Part shown: positions 46,989-64,000 of the stretch, piece after piece | Layout of the letters: every line of letters starts with the position of its first letter | Numbering within the stretch: the first letter of the stretch is position 1 | Assembly: GCF_032854445.1 (NCBI RefSeq) | Contig: NC_088301.1 | Coordinates: 20,515,808 to 20,579,807, forward strand | Source of the DNA: Liolophura sinensis | Lineage: Eukaryota > Mollusca > Polyplacophora > Chitonida > Chitonidae | Direction: 5' to 3' | Length of the DNA: 64,000 bases | Notes under the pieces: model-generated | Databases searched by the model: none | Seen by the model: the letters and a program-made list of their open reading frames with translations, nothing else | Told to the model about the DNA's origin: nothing | Made by a program: the position numbers and the translations under genes

Positions 46989-47306
46989 AATTCATTGTTT
47001 ATAACATTAACACAAAATATTAATAATGGCTTTGTTCTAAGCATGTGTTAAGAAAGAAAATGCCATATTTCTATAATTCCAAGAATATACAAAGGTTCAT
47101 TTCAACTGAGGCGCTCATAGAATCTCTCCGCAAACCCTCGATTTAACTCTACGGACATCTGGCGTGTTGAGTTTGCAAGGCTGCTCGTGTTGGAGGTGAC
47201 TTTCTAAGGACAGGGAGTGTACCAACAGCTGCCCCGTTCCCTTGTGGGAGGGGAAGGGAGTACGGGGTGGGGTGTCTTGTCTGGTTAAATGTTTACTGAT
47301 AGCTTT

Positions 47307-47376
47307 TATAAAATCTGCCTAAGATAAGAACGCTGTCTCAGTCAGGCCACTTTGCAGTCTCCTTACAGGGCAGTAC
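47307..47376 (+). promoter_or_regulatory. Candidate TATA promoter and 5'UTR exon, EF-hand paralogue B
   Basis: TATAAAA at 47307-47313, then a 5' splice site (CAGTAC|GTAAGT, exon end 47376). An acceptor (TTATGTTATAG) sits 16 bases before the ATG at 48221. The layout is as in paralogues A and C. Confidence 0.45.
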
Positions 47377-47684
47377 GTAAGTAAAACAATCCTTTCAGCA
47401 TTCTGTTCAAGAAAAGTTTATTCTCAGAGCTTTGTGACTAAGAATTAAAAAAGAAATGTATTGTATAAATAAAAGTGTTAGTATTTTTTAAATAATGTTT
47501 AGGACATATTTTGGAGATTATTTACATCTTTATATGTTTACCAAAAGGCGAAAATATTAAAAAATATTAACTTTGGACACCAAGCACAAGAATCGCCTGT
47601 TCATCAGGAGCCAATAATTTGAACAAAAGCGATTTCTTTTATCGTCCTTAATCTACCGAAAAACAATGCAAATATATCTACCTA

Positions 47685-47825
47685 TAACTCCAATATTTAA
47701 AGAATGTCTTTTGGAGATTTTTTGCCCCAAAAAATAATCGATTAGCGCAATCCTATAACTCCAATATTTAAAGAATGTCTTTTGGGGAATTTTTTGCCAA
47801 AAAAGATATCGATTTAGCGCAATAC
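47685..47825. repeat. Two-copy 71-bp tandem duplication
   Basis: 'cctataactccaatatttaa' occurs twice about 71 bp apart with the following gaatgtcttttgg block. Confidence 0.8.
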
Positions 47826-48220
47826 CAATCGAACCTTTGTTATTATTTTGAAATAGCCCAAATAATGCCCTTACACAAATTATCAGCCTCGTCAAAACCG
47901 GTGATTAAAGTTCCTAAACACTATAAATAGCACATGTACGAGTATGATATTTGTTGAAAGACAATAATTTGAGCTATTCTTGACAAATACAGAAAATTTG
48001 ACTTAACTGATTAGCGATACAGATTTTTGGCCAAAAAATCTTCGTATAGCCTCTTTAATAGCGCGAAGAGTTTGTTTACAGGCAGAAACCTTTTGCATCT
48101 GTGATTAAATGGCAACGGATTTTAGTTTGGCAATATACTGGATTATTAGGTACCCATTAATTAAACAAACACTGCGATTGATAAATGAATGAATTATGTT
48201 ATAGCGAACCAAGCTCCACC

Positions 48221-50976
48221 ATGTTCAAGTTGTTCCTCCTGGTCATTGGATTCACACTGTGCATGTGGTAAGTTCTATATGCGCATTTCCAACTATTGCT
48301 AGATCTACAACTTTAATGTCTTTTCAGAATACAGGGCGTGGAAACTTTTGTTACCTAACCTAACCAATTAGGCTGCATTACATTTCTGCCATATTAACAC
48401 GTCATATCAATAATGTATTTTGGTTATAATTTCTGGTATATAATCTTATGAAACGGAAGACAGAAATGAAATTTTAATTTGCCGGGTAAGAGGACATCAG
48501 CTGAAAACATATAATGGCAGAATAAGCAATTTATTTATTTTTTTTTTTATTTGATTGGTGTTTTATGCCGTACTCAAGAATTTTTCACTTATACGACGGC
48601 GGCCAGCGTTATGGTGGGAGGGAAGAGGCATAGCCCGGGGGAAACCCACGACCATCCGCAGGTTGTTGAAAGACCTTCCTACTTACGGCCTGAGAGGAAG
48701 CCAGCATAATCTGGACTTGAACTCACAGCGACCGCACTGATGAGAAGCTCCTAGGTAATAAGCAATTTAATAAGTGACCATGTGTAATGATAGCTAGATT
48801 AAGGGGCATGAAACGCTTTGTTTTTATTTCTTAATACTTTTTAGGGTGTGGCCTAACGTATAAAAATACTTGAGCGTTTCTCGCCTTTCTTCTTTGGGTG
48901 TAAACATGGCTTTAAACTACAGCTTTCCTAAAGCCCCAGCGGTCAGTCCGGAAGTTAGGTACCTTGCTGGGGTGACGTCCTCGATGAGTGGTGTTAAAAA
49001 AACTTTGTTGGTGGGGGTGGGAAGGGGAGAAAAGCTGATCCCGCGTTCCCAGTATGACTCATTTTTGAATATCATCGACCACGCACTGACGGAAATATGC
49101 ATAAAACAGAAGGGCTTTTAAGGAATATAGATTATGCCTGGAAAATAAAAAAAATTTGTGGTCATATCTTTTTTCATGTTGTTTAAAAGAATACTCTTTG
49201 TTTTATAGTACCTTTTCATGTACATGTATCCTTTAAGCCTCCGCTGGCACAAACATCCAGAGACCCAGTTTAATGGGTTGCGCTGATTAAAACGGTGTTA
49301 ATTTTCTTGACAGTTGTAATACCGTTTTGTTTCTATTGTTTGTCTTTAACAGTGCTTTTCCGCATGACAGAATTGCCAAGATTTTCAACGACTTTGACTA
49401 CAATAAAAACGATAACATCAACCAGAATGAGGTCCTTGCATTTTACCATAACCTGAAACAGAGTGAGTTACATAGATCTTGGAACATATTGGTGGATTCA
49501 TGTATTATACGGCCAAATTTTTTAATTAGCTGTCAGTAATTCTTATCTTTAATGTGTGCACTAAAAATAATCTCTAATAGTCTCTGACGATACAAGAAGT
49601 CGAAATCTTTCATCATTAACGGTAAGAAAAGTATGTGACCTGTCAACAATGGTAGGCATTTTGCTTCTGGAGCACGGTGAGACAAGTCATCGGTAAATAA
49701 ATGTCAGCCTAGGTGCCTAACATTTTTGACAAGTCACCTTATACACTAGGTCTGTTTTTAGCTTTAACGACAAAAGAGGTTGAAAAAGAAGTTTCAAAAG
49801 AAGTTTCCCTATGTAAAATGGCTTGTTTCAACGCCAATTATGTGTTTCACGCGTATTTCATAAAAAACAAATAACCGTCTTTCAAGGTCACCACTGTCAT
49901 CCGTGTCAAAAGTTTGTGCGTCCGAGACGTCTTCATAAATTTCCACTGTCAGTCATGAATTCTTTTAAGGTTACAACTTTTCTTTCAGACCCAGCCGACA
50001 CTTTGATAACTAAGGCGACATTTGTAAGGAACTGGTCCAGTCGGTATGGCGACACCACAGTGGTAAGCACCAAAATGTTTGAGAACATGGACATGAATAT
50101 GGACGGCCTCCTCACAGATGCTGACGTTCCCATTTTCTACTCCAAGTTCGACAAAAACCGTAAGTGACTGCCCTATCTGATATTTGTTGATGTAGAAAAC
50201 TCACAGCACCGCATTGTTAGTACACACAACTTTCTCACTGGATATGAGAGAATCTGCCACATTGTATTCCCTCCACATCCTAGGGCTAAAAAACCCCCTG
50301 CGCATGCCGGGAGAGTTTGAGCTATACGCTCATGGCGCTGACGAAAAAGTGGGCACCGACTGGAATGCGGAGTGGATTTCTCTTCTATACATCTTCTCAA
50401 CTTCGGACTTAGAAATTCGTATTTCATATCACCTGGAATTGTTACATGCCTGCACCTGTAACCTATCAAAATATAACCATTGGTTGACGACGATTGTTTG
50501 ACCAGCAGATATTTGGATGAGACTATAACATCTGCCCAACATACCTTTTTCCGGGGTAGGAGTTAGAGTTTGAATAAAGTGTTTGTAAAAGATTGTGCTC
50601 TTTTTAATCTTTGAAAAACTTCAAATTGATTGTTTTCAACAGGAAACGGCATTGAATGGGCGGAATTCGAAACAGTTTTTAATTCTGTAAGTCTTACATA
50701 TTTAAAACTTTCCTTAAGAACAAATGACACGAAAATTGCACTTTTATGTACTCTGTTTTACCCTGATGGACTAACTATATTATTATTGAGTTTTAAACAA
50801 ATTTAAAAAAAAGGAAGGCAAGGTATGGTATTTGTTTTCAGTAATTCTTCCATTGACGTTTATTTATGTGTTTTTTGCTGTATACATGTATCACTTTAAA
50901 GAAATTGGTAGTATTAAGCTATCACAACAACATTTAACATATCAAATTATTTTTGTTCCAGTGGTATTCAACGTAA
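48221..50976 (+). CDS. Secreted EF-hand protein, paralogue B
   Basis: Five coding exons: 48221-48267, 49353-49462, 49989-50159, 50643-50686, 50962-50976; 387 nt, 128 residues. The signal peptide is MFKLFLLVIGFTLCMCA. EF loop 1 is DYNKNDNINQNE, loop 2 DMNMDGLLTDAD (Asp at position 12), loop 3 DKNRNGIEWAEF (11-residue form). The last exon is WYST plus stop. Between loops lies a conserved segment, LITKATFVRNWSSRYGDTTV, shared with A and C, probably the helical linker between EF1 and EF2. Intron 1 contains a SINE with clear 13-bp target duplications. The gene is 3.2 kb downstream of paralogue A in the same orientation. Function is unknown beyond likely calcium binding in the secretory path or outside the cell. 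Confidence 0.9.
48534..48756 (-). mobile_element. SINE family 1, head-truncated, with target-site duplications
   Basis: Direct repeats aataagcaattta at 48521-48533 and 48757-48769 flank an antisense copy lacking most of the tRNA-like head. It was therefore already 5'-truncated when it inserted. Intron 1 of EF-hand paralogue B. Confidence 0.92.
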
Positions 50977-51052
50977 GGAGTGAAAGTTTCCGTCTGTGCA
51001 AAACCACAACAACACCAATAGTCGTTGAATGCAGCCCCCATCGGTATTGAAA

Positions 51053-51058
51053 AATAAA
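51053..51058 (+). terminator. Poly(A) signal AATAAA, EF-hand paralogue B
   Basis: AATAAA about 77 bp after the paralogue B stop. Confidence 0.6.
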
Positions 51059-52228
51059 GTCATGAGCTAAGTTTGTCAAAAAAAACTCAAACACCGCCTT
51101 GTTAAGTGTGTTGAGGTTAGATCGTGGCTGAAAGCATGCATAACGGACGAACTGTGCGTCTCACAGAAATCTCTCTAATGACACAAGACAGAGTTGGACT
51201 TCACATGTGTGAACTTGCCCCGCCCATGTTTAACCTAACACGCAGTTTCTCCGGTAATCGGCTAAATTAGCCACTTTATTCCCGGTTTCCGCCGCCCACA
51301 AACCTGATCGCTGTCACATTTAATTGAAAAACATTCTTCTCTGTGATGCCTAAACACCACTTAGGTAATCAAACTTTAAAAGGCAATTCGGAACAGCTAA
51401 ATGTACAAATTCCCTAACTACAGAGAAAGGGACAATACCTTGCGCCTTTCGGTCCTATTTGTCAATGGCGAAGAGTCGTTAAATTCCCTGGATCCTGGTC
51501 ACGACCAGGATATATAAAGACTAACCTATGCGCAAATTTTCACTTGATTCATGTATAACATTTATTTAAAGTTGCTGACAGATAATTAATGGCATAGCCG
51601 TTTTCTATTGTTGAAGGATGCGTAACAGAAACCCCAGGAACACAAGCCATTGTGGATCTTGGATCATTCAGAGCGTACTAAATGTTCGATTCATGCTCTA
51701 TCTTTGTTTGTTTTTTTTTTTTTTTTTGTTTTTTTTTTTGTTGTTTTTTTGTTTTTGTTTTTGAACGTATATGCAAATTGTTAGTTTTCAAGCACAAGCT
51801 ATAACGAAAGGGGGGCTCTGGATGTTGCAAACAGATGAGGAGACTTACATTGCTGGCTTGGATTGGTGTTTTATGGCGTACACTATTTCACTCACATGAC
51901 CTCAGTCAGGTGTATGAGTAAAATAAAACTGACTGATTAACTGATTGATTGAGTTGGATTTAACGGAACATTGGCGGTATATTTCAGCCATATCGTGGCG
52001 AGTATGTGTTAGAACCAGGAAACAGTTATGGCTTTCAACATGGGAATAAAAACTCCAAAGGCAGAGTAATCAGTGGACATCATTATTGGAACAAGCGATG
52101 ACGAAACTGTCTTTACATACGGAGATGTTGAATGGTTATCAAGGAACCGTATTGATCCCTGAAAGTATAAAAGCGCCCCCACCACCGCCACCCGACTATC
52201 CCAGCTGTTTATGCTTTGATTATTATTA

Positions 52229-52335
52229 TGATTATTATTATTTATTTGTTTATTTATTTATTGGATCGAACTCAAGAATATTTCACTTCTACGTCGGCAG
52301 CCAGCATTAAGGTTGGAGGAAACCTGGCAGACTGA
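52229..52335 (-). mobile_element. SINE family 1, 3' half
   Basis: 'actcaagaatatttcacttc' and 'ggcagccagcattaaggttg' after a TTTA-rich tail. Confidence 0.6.
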
Positions 52336-54329
52336 TTGACATTTGCTAATATACACATATTCAGTGAAACATTTGGATTGTATGACAAAATCATATATAC
52401 ATACGTAGAACATATTGTCAGACAAGAAAATGGAATATACGAGCATAATCCCTGCATGTAATCAATACATTCTTCTATTCATGACACAAATTATAATCCT
52501 TACCCTATATCATACATGCACATTTGATTCCAATATCAACCTGGCGTGAGTCGATCATTGGCTGGAAGCTCTCCCTGGTCAGTGAGAGCGTAAGCCGCAC
52601 TGGGTTATTTGTTTTATTTTTTTTTTAAAAAAAAAAACATCTCAGTCTCCATTAATTTTATCTTTATCTGGTAACGTCTTTCTGTGTGTAAAAAGCGATG
52701 AATGGGACGGGACAACAGCGATACACATACATGTACATTCAGGCTGTGGAAATGCCTTATTGAACAACTTTCTTGAGTACCGTACGCTGTAAGACACTAA
52801 TCAAATGAACAAATATTAAACAAATTATTTCAACGAATTCACTACATAATCCCAGAAATTCTATGTAACCTAATCTTATGCATAACAGAGTTCCAGCCAA
52901 ATAGTGAGGGTACAAATTTCAGAATTGGACTAATGCTATGTATACGATTGACGATTCGTCCCTGAATCAGACTTCGGGATATGAGCTGTATGGGCATTGG
53001 CATCTCATGAAATCAGCAGAAAACGGAGAAATTTGTGTAGAGAGGGAAACCATAATGTATATCTTTCTTCAAAAACTGGCTAATCCAAACAAAGGGATTA
53101 TCAGGGCTAGAATGATGTCATGCTTGTGAAATCATAGGCGCTGAAGATAATATAGAATATAATGTTAATATAGAGTGCGAATACAGTTTGTATATTATTT
53201 ATGAAGGAAGATGTTTACGCAGACTCTGATCACAGGACGCTTTACGGCATAGTGGTTACAGGCGAAACAAAACACCCAAGCCAATGCTGACTGTACCAAG
53301 TTCAAAATGAAAATGAAGGCTCGTACATGCGCCCACCTTGACTGTTTTTGTGTGTGTGTGTTTTTTGTTTTGCTTTCTTTTCCACCCCCCCGCCCCCCAC
53401 GACATCAGAATAAACCTCAATATCAGAATTAAAACGCTTAAGTGCAGAACACATGAAAACAAGATGTTATTTCAATCAACGAGGAAAGGAAAAACAATTC
53501 GAAACCCACACTTATTTAACAGACATTTAGTTTTTTATGTAATGTCTTGTACAATACTGGTTTAGCATATCTGCAAATATTTAGTTATACTAAATAAAAC
53601 TCGCGCACTTATGCACATCGGAATGTGCTGAGAAAACCACATCTGCGCCTAAAATTGAACTCATTGTACTAAAACCTATGGGTTGAAGAGCAGTTTGCAC
53701 AAATATCGTGAGAAAACATGCAAGGAGAAGGTGCGGCAAATGTTCGACTTATGCAAGTAGTATTACCATGAGTGTTCACATGCAATACAGAGTGCAAGTA
53801 AAAAAAAATTAGCGTGGAATTTAATAGCTTACGATAATATGCCAGTGCTTACAAGTTCAAACCTAGAAAAGCTGTAAAATCTCCTTTTCGTTGTTTTGGA
53901 CAAACCACTGTATAAAAACAGACATGTAATGTTTTCTTCTGTGCAATACGCGTTTGGCAGGGTTCATAAACAACCGGTTAGCTTGTCTTTCGTCACAGTA
54001 AGCTTCCACCTATATGGCACACACATACCTAGCTCGATCTGCAGGTGAAAATTTCAGCTTGAGAAAATTCGTCAGTTAATACCAAAGAAAGGCAGGTATA
54101 TTTTTGCCGGGAATGCCGGTTTTTCCGTCACACATATAAAACTGACCTATAATTGTATAATTGAAATATTCGTGACTACGGCGTAAACTCCAGGTATACA
54201 TAGGAAAAAATGGTCTTCTTTTCTACCGTAAAAATCACTTTAAGGGACATGCTGAAGTATTGTACTTTTGGGTTCCAATTAACGTATAATTCCCTTCATG
54301 GCATACTCATGCATACAACTTTAGCCTTT

Positions 54330-54810
54330 GTCAGCTGACTTCAGAGTATACTCGAGGATAGAGCTCTCTCACCAACTCTGGCATACCGTGTAACTGACTT
54401 CAGTGCATACTTGTGTATACAGTTTTCTCCTCAGCCGTACCGTGTAACTGACCTTCAGAGTGTACTCGTGCATACAGCTCTAACCTCAGCTATACCATGT
54501 AACTGACTTCAGAGTGTACCCGTTAGTAGATTCGTATATACAGCTTTCTCCTGCAGCCATACCCGTGTAACTGACTTGGGAGCATATTCGTGGACACCAG
54601 CCTTATCTCAGCCTTAACTGTAACTGACTTCGGAGTGTACTCATGTATACAGCCTTAATCTCATCCATACTGTGTAACTGACCTCAGAGTACACTCGTGC
54701 ATAAGCCTTAATCTCATCCATACTGTGTAACTGACCTCAGAGTACACTCGTGCATAAGCCTTAATCTCATCCATACTGTGTAACTGACTTCAGATTATAC
54801 TCGTGCATAC
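54330..54810. repeat. 53-60 bp tandem repeat (about 9 units)
   Basis: Units around 'gtgtaactgacctcagagta' and 'cactcgtgcataagccttaa'. The last units are identical at a 53-bp step and the earlier ones diverge. Confidence 0.85.
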
Positions 54811-56527
54811 AGTCCCTAGCGTGTGCAGTTTTAGAACTGAAATAAATGAAAAGTGTCTAAAGTGTATGAAGTAATGCACGGAAACAAAGCAACGTATGGC
54901 TGTGTACTTAGATGTTGGATAGTGGTAAGAAACACAGAAAGAGCTACTCAAAAGACAACTACACACCGCTGCAGTGTTTACTTCGTGTACCTGGTGTAAA
55001 TTCGTGAAATAACTGCGAATACAAATATCATAAATCAATCATCTCTCTGAAGCAACAAAACCGCGAGTATTTTGTTGATGACCCGGAAACACTTTTGAAA
55101 CACGCACGCCATAATGACCTGGTATCGAGACGTTCCATTCGTCAGAAAAGATAGGGGTGATACGCAGTCCTGACAGTTTTTCATCTGCTTTACTCAATGA
55201 TCTTATTAGTTACAAAATGGATTTTCTTCAGTTGGTCAAGGCGAAAAGTGAAGAAAACCAATTTGATTAATTGTCTGTGTATTGCTTCTTTCGCTTAGGA
55301 TTTCACTCCAAACTATCCCTAAGAAATGAGCTACGTTGAAAATGTGTGGCAACGTGCTCGACTAGTGGGCGAATCCAGTCAACCGTACAGTGCCTTTGTT
55401 ACGGAATTAGTCTTCCCTTATTATCTTGATATTTTTATTAAAACGGAAATGTTCAGCGAGGTCATATACATCGTTTCCATACCTAAACAACAGTCTTTTG
55501 AGGGTGACGCTAAAAAACAGGTTGGTAGTTTAACCTCTACATTCATTTATTAATTCAACATGTATGATTTGATTTTTCAAAAAATGTATAGAAAGTCTAT
55601 ATGTAATAAAGTTAATAATACAAATATATAACAGTGTTACAAGTTATATTATTCAATGTTGCGTCAGTTTTTTAGTCGGCGGCTTTCTGTCCATAAAATC
55701 AGCTTTTCAAGGGCACTTTGCACAAATTTGTTTGTCCGTGTTTCGATGTTTTTGTGCTGTGGAACAGGACACATAAGCTGTAAGCTGAGCTCCCCCCCCC
55801 CCCTCCCCCTTCATCAAATAGAGAATGTGCACACCCTCCCCTCTAATTTGATTTATTACGGATATTGGCGTAAATTATACGGGCTGATTTGATTTAAAAC
55901 GTACAGTACAGAGAGTGAGGCAGAGCGACGACAGTGTGATACCTAGCAAATGGTCACAAGTAACCGATGAAACACGCCCTCCTGGCAATCTATCTCAGTC
56001 AGGGTCCCACTGACTCCAACTGTCCATGTAAGTGCGTAAATAGTAGCAATTTACACGCCCCCTAGCACCATGGCCCCTAGTCCTCTGTCCCTGTACCTTG
56101 CACACATGGAAAGGTATATGGGGTGAGAAAATCCTCTGACATTTAATTACCCTTATTATGAAATATAAGTTAGATGTTTTCCCCACTATTGTTAAACTGG
56201 ATTTCATGGTGAAAGTCGTGAGACATCACAACCATAATCACATTGCTAGAGTCTAGTTGATAACGTTCAGCATTTTCTGTGAACTATACGTGTCATCATT
56301 GCTCTGCCACATACCGTGATAGGCCAGATAGAACAGGTGAAGGACGCGTTATCCAACGGCAAGGTTGATTCTGTTACCTCAACCAATCAAAACGCTTGTT
56401 ACAAAAACCTATTGATGCACATACTTGGCCAAAAGATAACGCCAAGGTGTGGTCGAGAAAAAAACACCTGTTGACGTCGTGTACTCTTTGGCCCACCTCT
56501 ACGGCCAGAAAGTACTATCTAACGTTG

Positions 56528-56588
56528 TATAAATGTATTAAAAGATAAAATTCGTGCAGACATCTTTTTAGTTTCCCCAGTGTTAAAG
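56528..56588 (+). promoter_or_regulatory. Candidate TATA promoter and 5'UTR exon, EF-hand paralogue C
   Basis: TATAAAT at 56528-56534, then a strong 5' splice site (TTAAAG|GTAAGT, exon end 56588). A matching acceptor (TTTTTATTGCAG) lies 17 bases before the ATG at 57282. Confidence 0.55.
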
Positions 56589-57281
56589 GTAAGTTTTTTT
56601 TCTCATTAAACAAAGGTTCCCTGTATATTGGAAGCTTATGGGGTCCGCATCAAAGGTTATCTTCAACTCAAAGAATGATATACTAGTATTCATGACGTCT
56701 TTGCTATAAATTAAGAAAAAAAAATATGAACTGTATTGTAGTGTTATATATATGTAGACATGATTGTCTGAGAAAAACTGCTTTCATATGACCTACATGT
56801 ACTTAAATATCTGTTGTCTTGCGCGATCTGGTAGAATTTTGCTTTAAATTAAAATAGCTCAAAGAAAAAAGATACAGTATAATTAAAGGCAGTTTTCACA
56901 AAATGCTATATCAGTGCAGACAATACTGGAGTTTCGAGTCCGAACTCTTTTGTCGCTAAAGGTACTAAATAGCCCTACTGTATTATGCGACTTTCATAAA
57001 TGTCTCACCGTGTTCCAGGGGCACACTGAAACCTGATTCCTTCAGGAACTTCCCCATCGTTCGTCTACTTCAAATAACTTTTTATGAAAATTTTTTTATA
57101 CTTAATTCGATCAAACTTAGTTGCATAACATTTTTGACAAGCCACGTTACACCGTAGGGCTTCTTTACCTTTCGCAATAAAAGATTTGGAACTTAAAACT
57201 TCCCCGTTAACGATCCACCAGTTATAAAAATATGCGATTTGCAAATAAAATGTTTTTATTGCAGACCTTGTCCTGTCCACA

Positions 57282-62651
<5,370 letters not shown>

Positions 62652-62744
62652 ACGTGCAGAATCGAGGACGTATTGCATTATTGTGTCAAGAAGTCCCCAT
62701 GCAGACGGCTCTTATACAGTTAATCCGTTGTTCAAATACCCAGG

Positions 62745-62750
62745 AATAAA
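62745..62750 (+). terminator. Poly(A) signal AATAAA, EF-hand paralogue C
   Basis: AATAAA 94 bp after the paralogue C stop. Confidence 0.6.
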
Positions 62751-62859
62751 GCCCGCGGAAGCAAATTTGATCTAAACAACCTGTTGCTTTTAGCTGGCCA
62801 TTTACCTGCATAGAGTGAACTAGTTTTGATATATCTAGAAAAGTCACAGATGTAGAAAA

Positions 62860-63110
62860 TTTTATTTATTTTTATTTGATTGGAATTTTACGTCACACTC
62901 AAGAATACTTCACTTCATACACAACATTGTGGTGGGTAGCCACCGAGCACAGCTTGGAGGAAAGCACGACCATCCACAAGTTACTTGCAGGCCTTCCGCT
63001 CACAAGAGACGAGAGGTCACAGTGACCGTATTGCTCGAGATGCTCCAGATGCTCAATGTTCTGCGGTAACGCACCATGCACTAACTCGGCCAGATCTAGG
63101 AAAGACAAAT
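62860..63110 (-). mobile_element. SINE family 1, diverged
   Basis: Antisense tail and body (tatttgattggaattttacg; gcacgaccatccacaagtta). Its head is degenerate. Confidence 0.6.
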
Positions 63111-63220
63111 CATCCATTGAAGGTTGCGTGTATACGTTGAGGGACCTAAGTGCTGAAGTTGATGATTTAACTCAGCTCATCTATTGCAGTCTTTTTTATT
63201 TCATAGTCATCCTTCTACAG

Positions 63221-63378
63221 AAAAACGATCTTCCAGTTCCAGCCCCGAAAAAGGGTACAGCACGGGACTCTTGCCTTCTTATGGGATACAAGAAAAAAAT
63301 GCAAAACCCAAAACACAGCTTCTTGTCGATAAAACCATGTCAAATCCTCATGCTATCACTGCCAAAGAAAAATCCTAA
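63221..63378 (+). CDS. Doubtful terminal exon (Ser/Lys-rich)
   Basis: An acceptor-like tract (TCATCCTTCTACAG) leads into an open frame ending TAA at 63378. It reads KRSSSSSPEKGYSTGLLPSY and then IQEKNAKPKTQLLVDKTMSN, a plausible phosphorylatable C-terminus. No upstream exon is visible between it and paralogue C, and a second frame is also open here. An AATAAA lies about 400 bp further on. I do not recognise the protein. Confidence 0.25.
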
Positions 63379-63379
63379 G

Positions 63380-64000
63380 TATTTCATTGAACTATATCAT
63401 ATAGCCAGACTATAGCATACAAACCAAGCCAAAACAACATGTAGAAACGCCAAGACAGTCGCGCGTTATACACAGCGGAATTCATACGGCATTCTTGGGT
63501 AACATTTCAAGCCTAATGAGTACAATGAACCGCCAACCACGTGCAGATCATTTCCAGGGAGGCGTGTCCAGGAACTGTTCAATGGAGATTGACAAGACGC
63601 CGTTAATAACGGGTCGATCTGCCTTCAACATCCTAGTATATATACTCGGCATAAATCTGCTTTGATAATAGTATTCGTTATGTAAGTTAAAATCTTTTGC
63701 TATTTCGCAGGAATGTCCGTTCAAGTTAATTTCTGCAGGGGAGCTTTATCTTGTGAATTTCCCGGTTAAGGTATATGTAATAAACAGAATCTCACATTTG
63801 TGGACGTCACATATGAAAGTTCGCCCATCCAAGGTTCGTTATCCCAAAGTCTCTAAAAACTCGACAACACAGCTTCGGGAAAGAGCCGACGTTACAATTT
63901 AAGGTACTCTTTTAACCTGTATAGGGTTGGAGTGAAGTGCTAAAGTATGTCAGTAACTACGGGATCAACAGACTCATAAATAAGACAGGGTAGAAATTTC
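63380..64000. other. Window end, nothing recognised
   Basis: No exon, repeat family or RNA gene identified. Confidence 0.5.

Larger units (their letters stand above)
51060..56520. other. Intergenic between EF-hand paralogues B and C
   Basis: Holds a poly(T)-rich tract (about 51708-51765), a SINE half, and the 53-60 bp array. An open stretch at 55326-55520 (MSYVENVWQRARLVGESSQP) with a possible donor could be an exon but has no partner. No fourth EF-hand copy found. Confidence 0.5.

Noticed and set aside
50214-50501. 95-codon plus-strand frame
   Set aside because: Lies in intron 3 of EF-hand paralogue B with no splice support and no recognisable motif.
55326-55553. Possible 75-codon exon (MSYVENVW...)
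   Set aside because: Plausible composition and a donor-like end, but no partner exon, no known domain and no promoter nearby; left as a note only.

Overview
The window reads as nuclear DNA of a marine lophotrochozoan, probably a mollusc or a brachiopod-like animal. The genes are multi-exon with GT-AG introns, the sequence is AT-rich, and it is dense in tRNA-derived SINEs whose bodies end in a 'gagtacggcgtaaaacacca' type tail followed by (AAAT)n. I recognise this SINE type from molluscan genomes (V-SINE/RUDI-like, from memory). No bacterial, organellar or viral gene is visible. Gene models below were built by hand from splice sites and reading phase, and every junction closes in frame.

Layout. 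(1) 0.5-18.2 kb, minus strand: a ten-coding-exon gene for an 821-residue membrane protein with a signal peptide, five Ig domains, one transmembrane helix and a long cytoplasmic tail, of the nephrin/Kirrel general plan. (2) 18.3-24.5 kb: intergenic, with a 24-bp minisatellite containing a perfect-looking 1007-bp duplication and a foldback element. (3) 24.58-35.35 kb, minus strand: a complete nine-exon cystinosin gene (lysosomal cystine/H+ exporter, 390 aa). (4) 35.5-38.04 kb, plus strand: a three-exon mitochondrial ribosomal protein L55 gene (115 aa), head-to-head with cystinosin across only 152 bp. (5) 38.05-41.4 kb: repeats. (6) 41.4-62.75 kb, plus strand: three tandem paralogues of a small secreted EF-hand protein (129, 128 and 131 aa) with the same exon plan and a similar TATA / short 5' exon / 5'UTR-intron promoter layout. 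(7) 62.75-64 kb: repeats and one doubtful exon.

The most unusual signal is a recurring one. Tandem repeats begin at, or look derived from, exon-intron junctions, so that copies of a 5' splice site are multiplied into the intron: 9-10 copies of 33 bp at one Ig-gene exon, a two-copy duplication at its transmembrane exon, and about 30 consensus 5' splice sites in cystinosin intron 5. Other points of note are the CTCF-like and M-box motifs inside the cystinosin/MRPL55 bidirectional promoter, a shortened 11-residue third EF loop shared by all three EF-hand paralogues, several foldback elements, and a SINE nested in a dispersed repeat whose uninterrupted relative lies 39 kb away.

The cystinosin and MRPL55 genes are housekeeping organelle genes that probably share promoter DNA. 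The EF-hand cluster is a lineage-specific secreted calcium-binding family. I see no functional link between the Ig gene and its neighbours.
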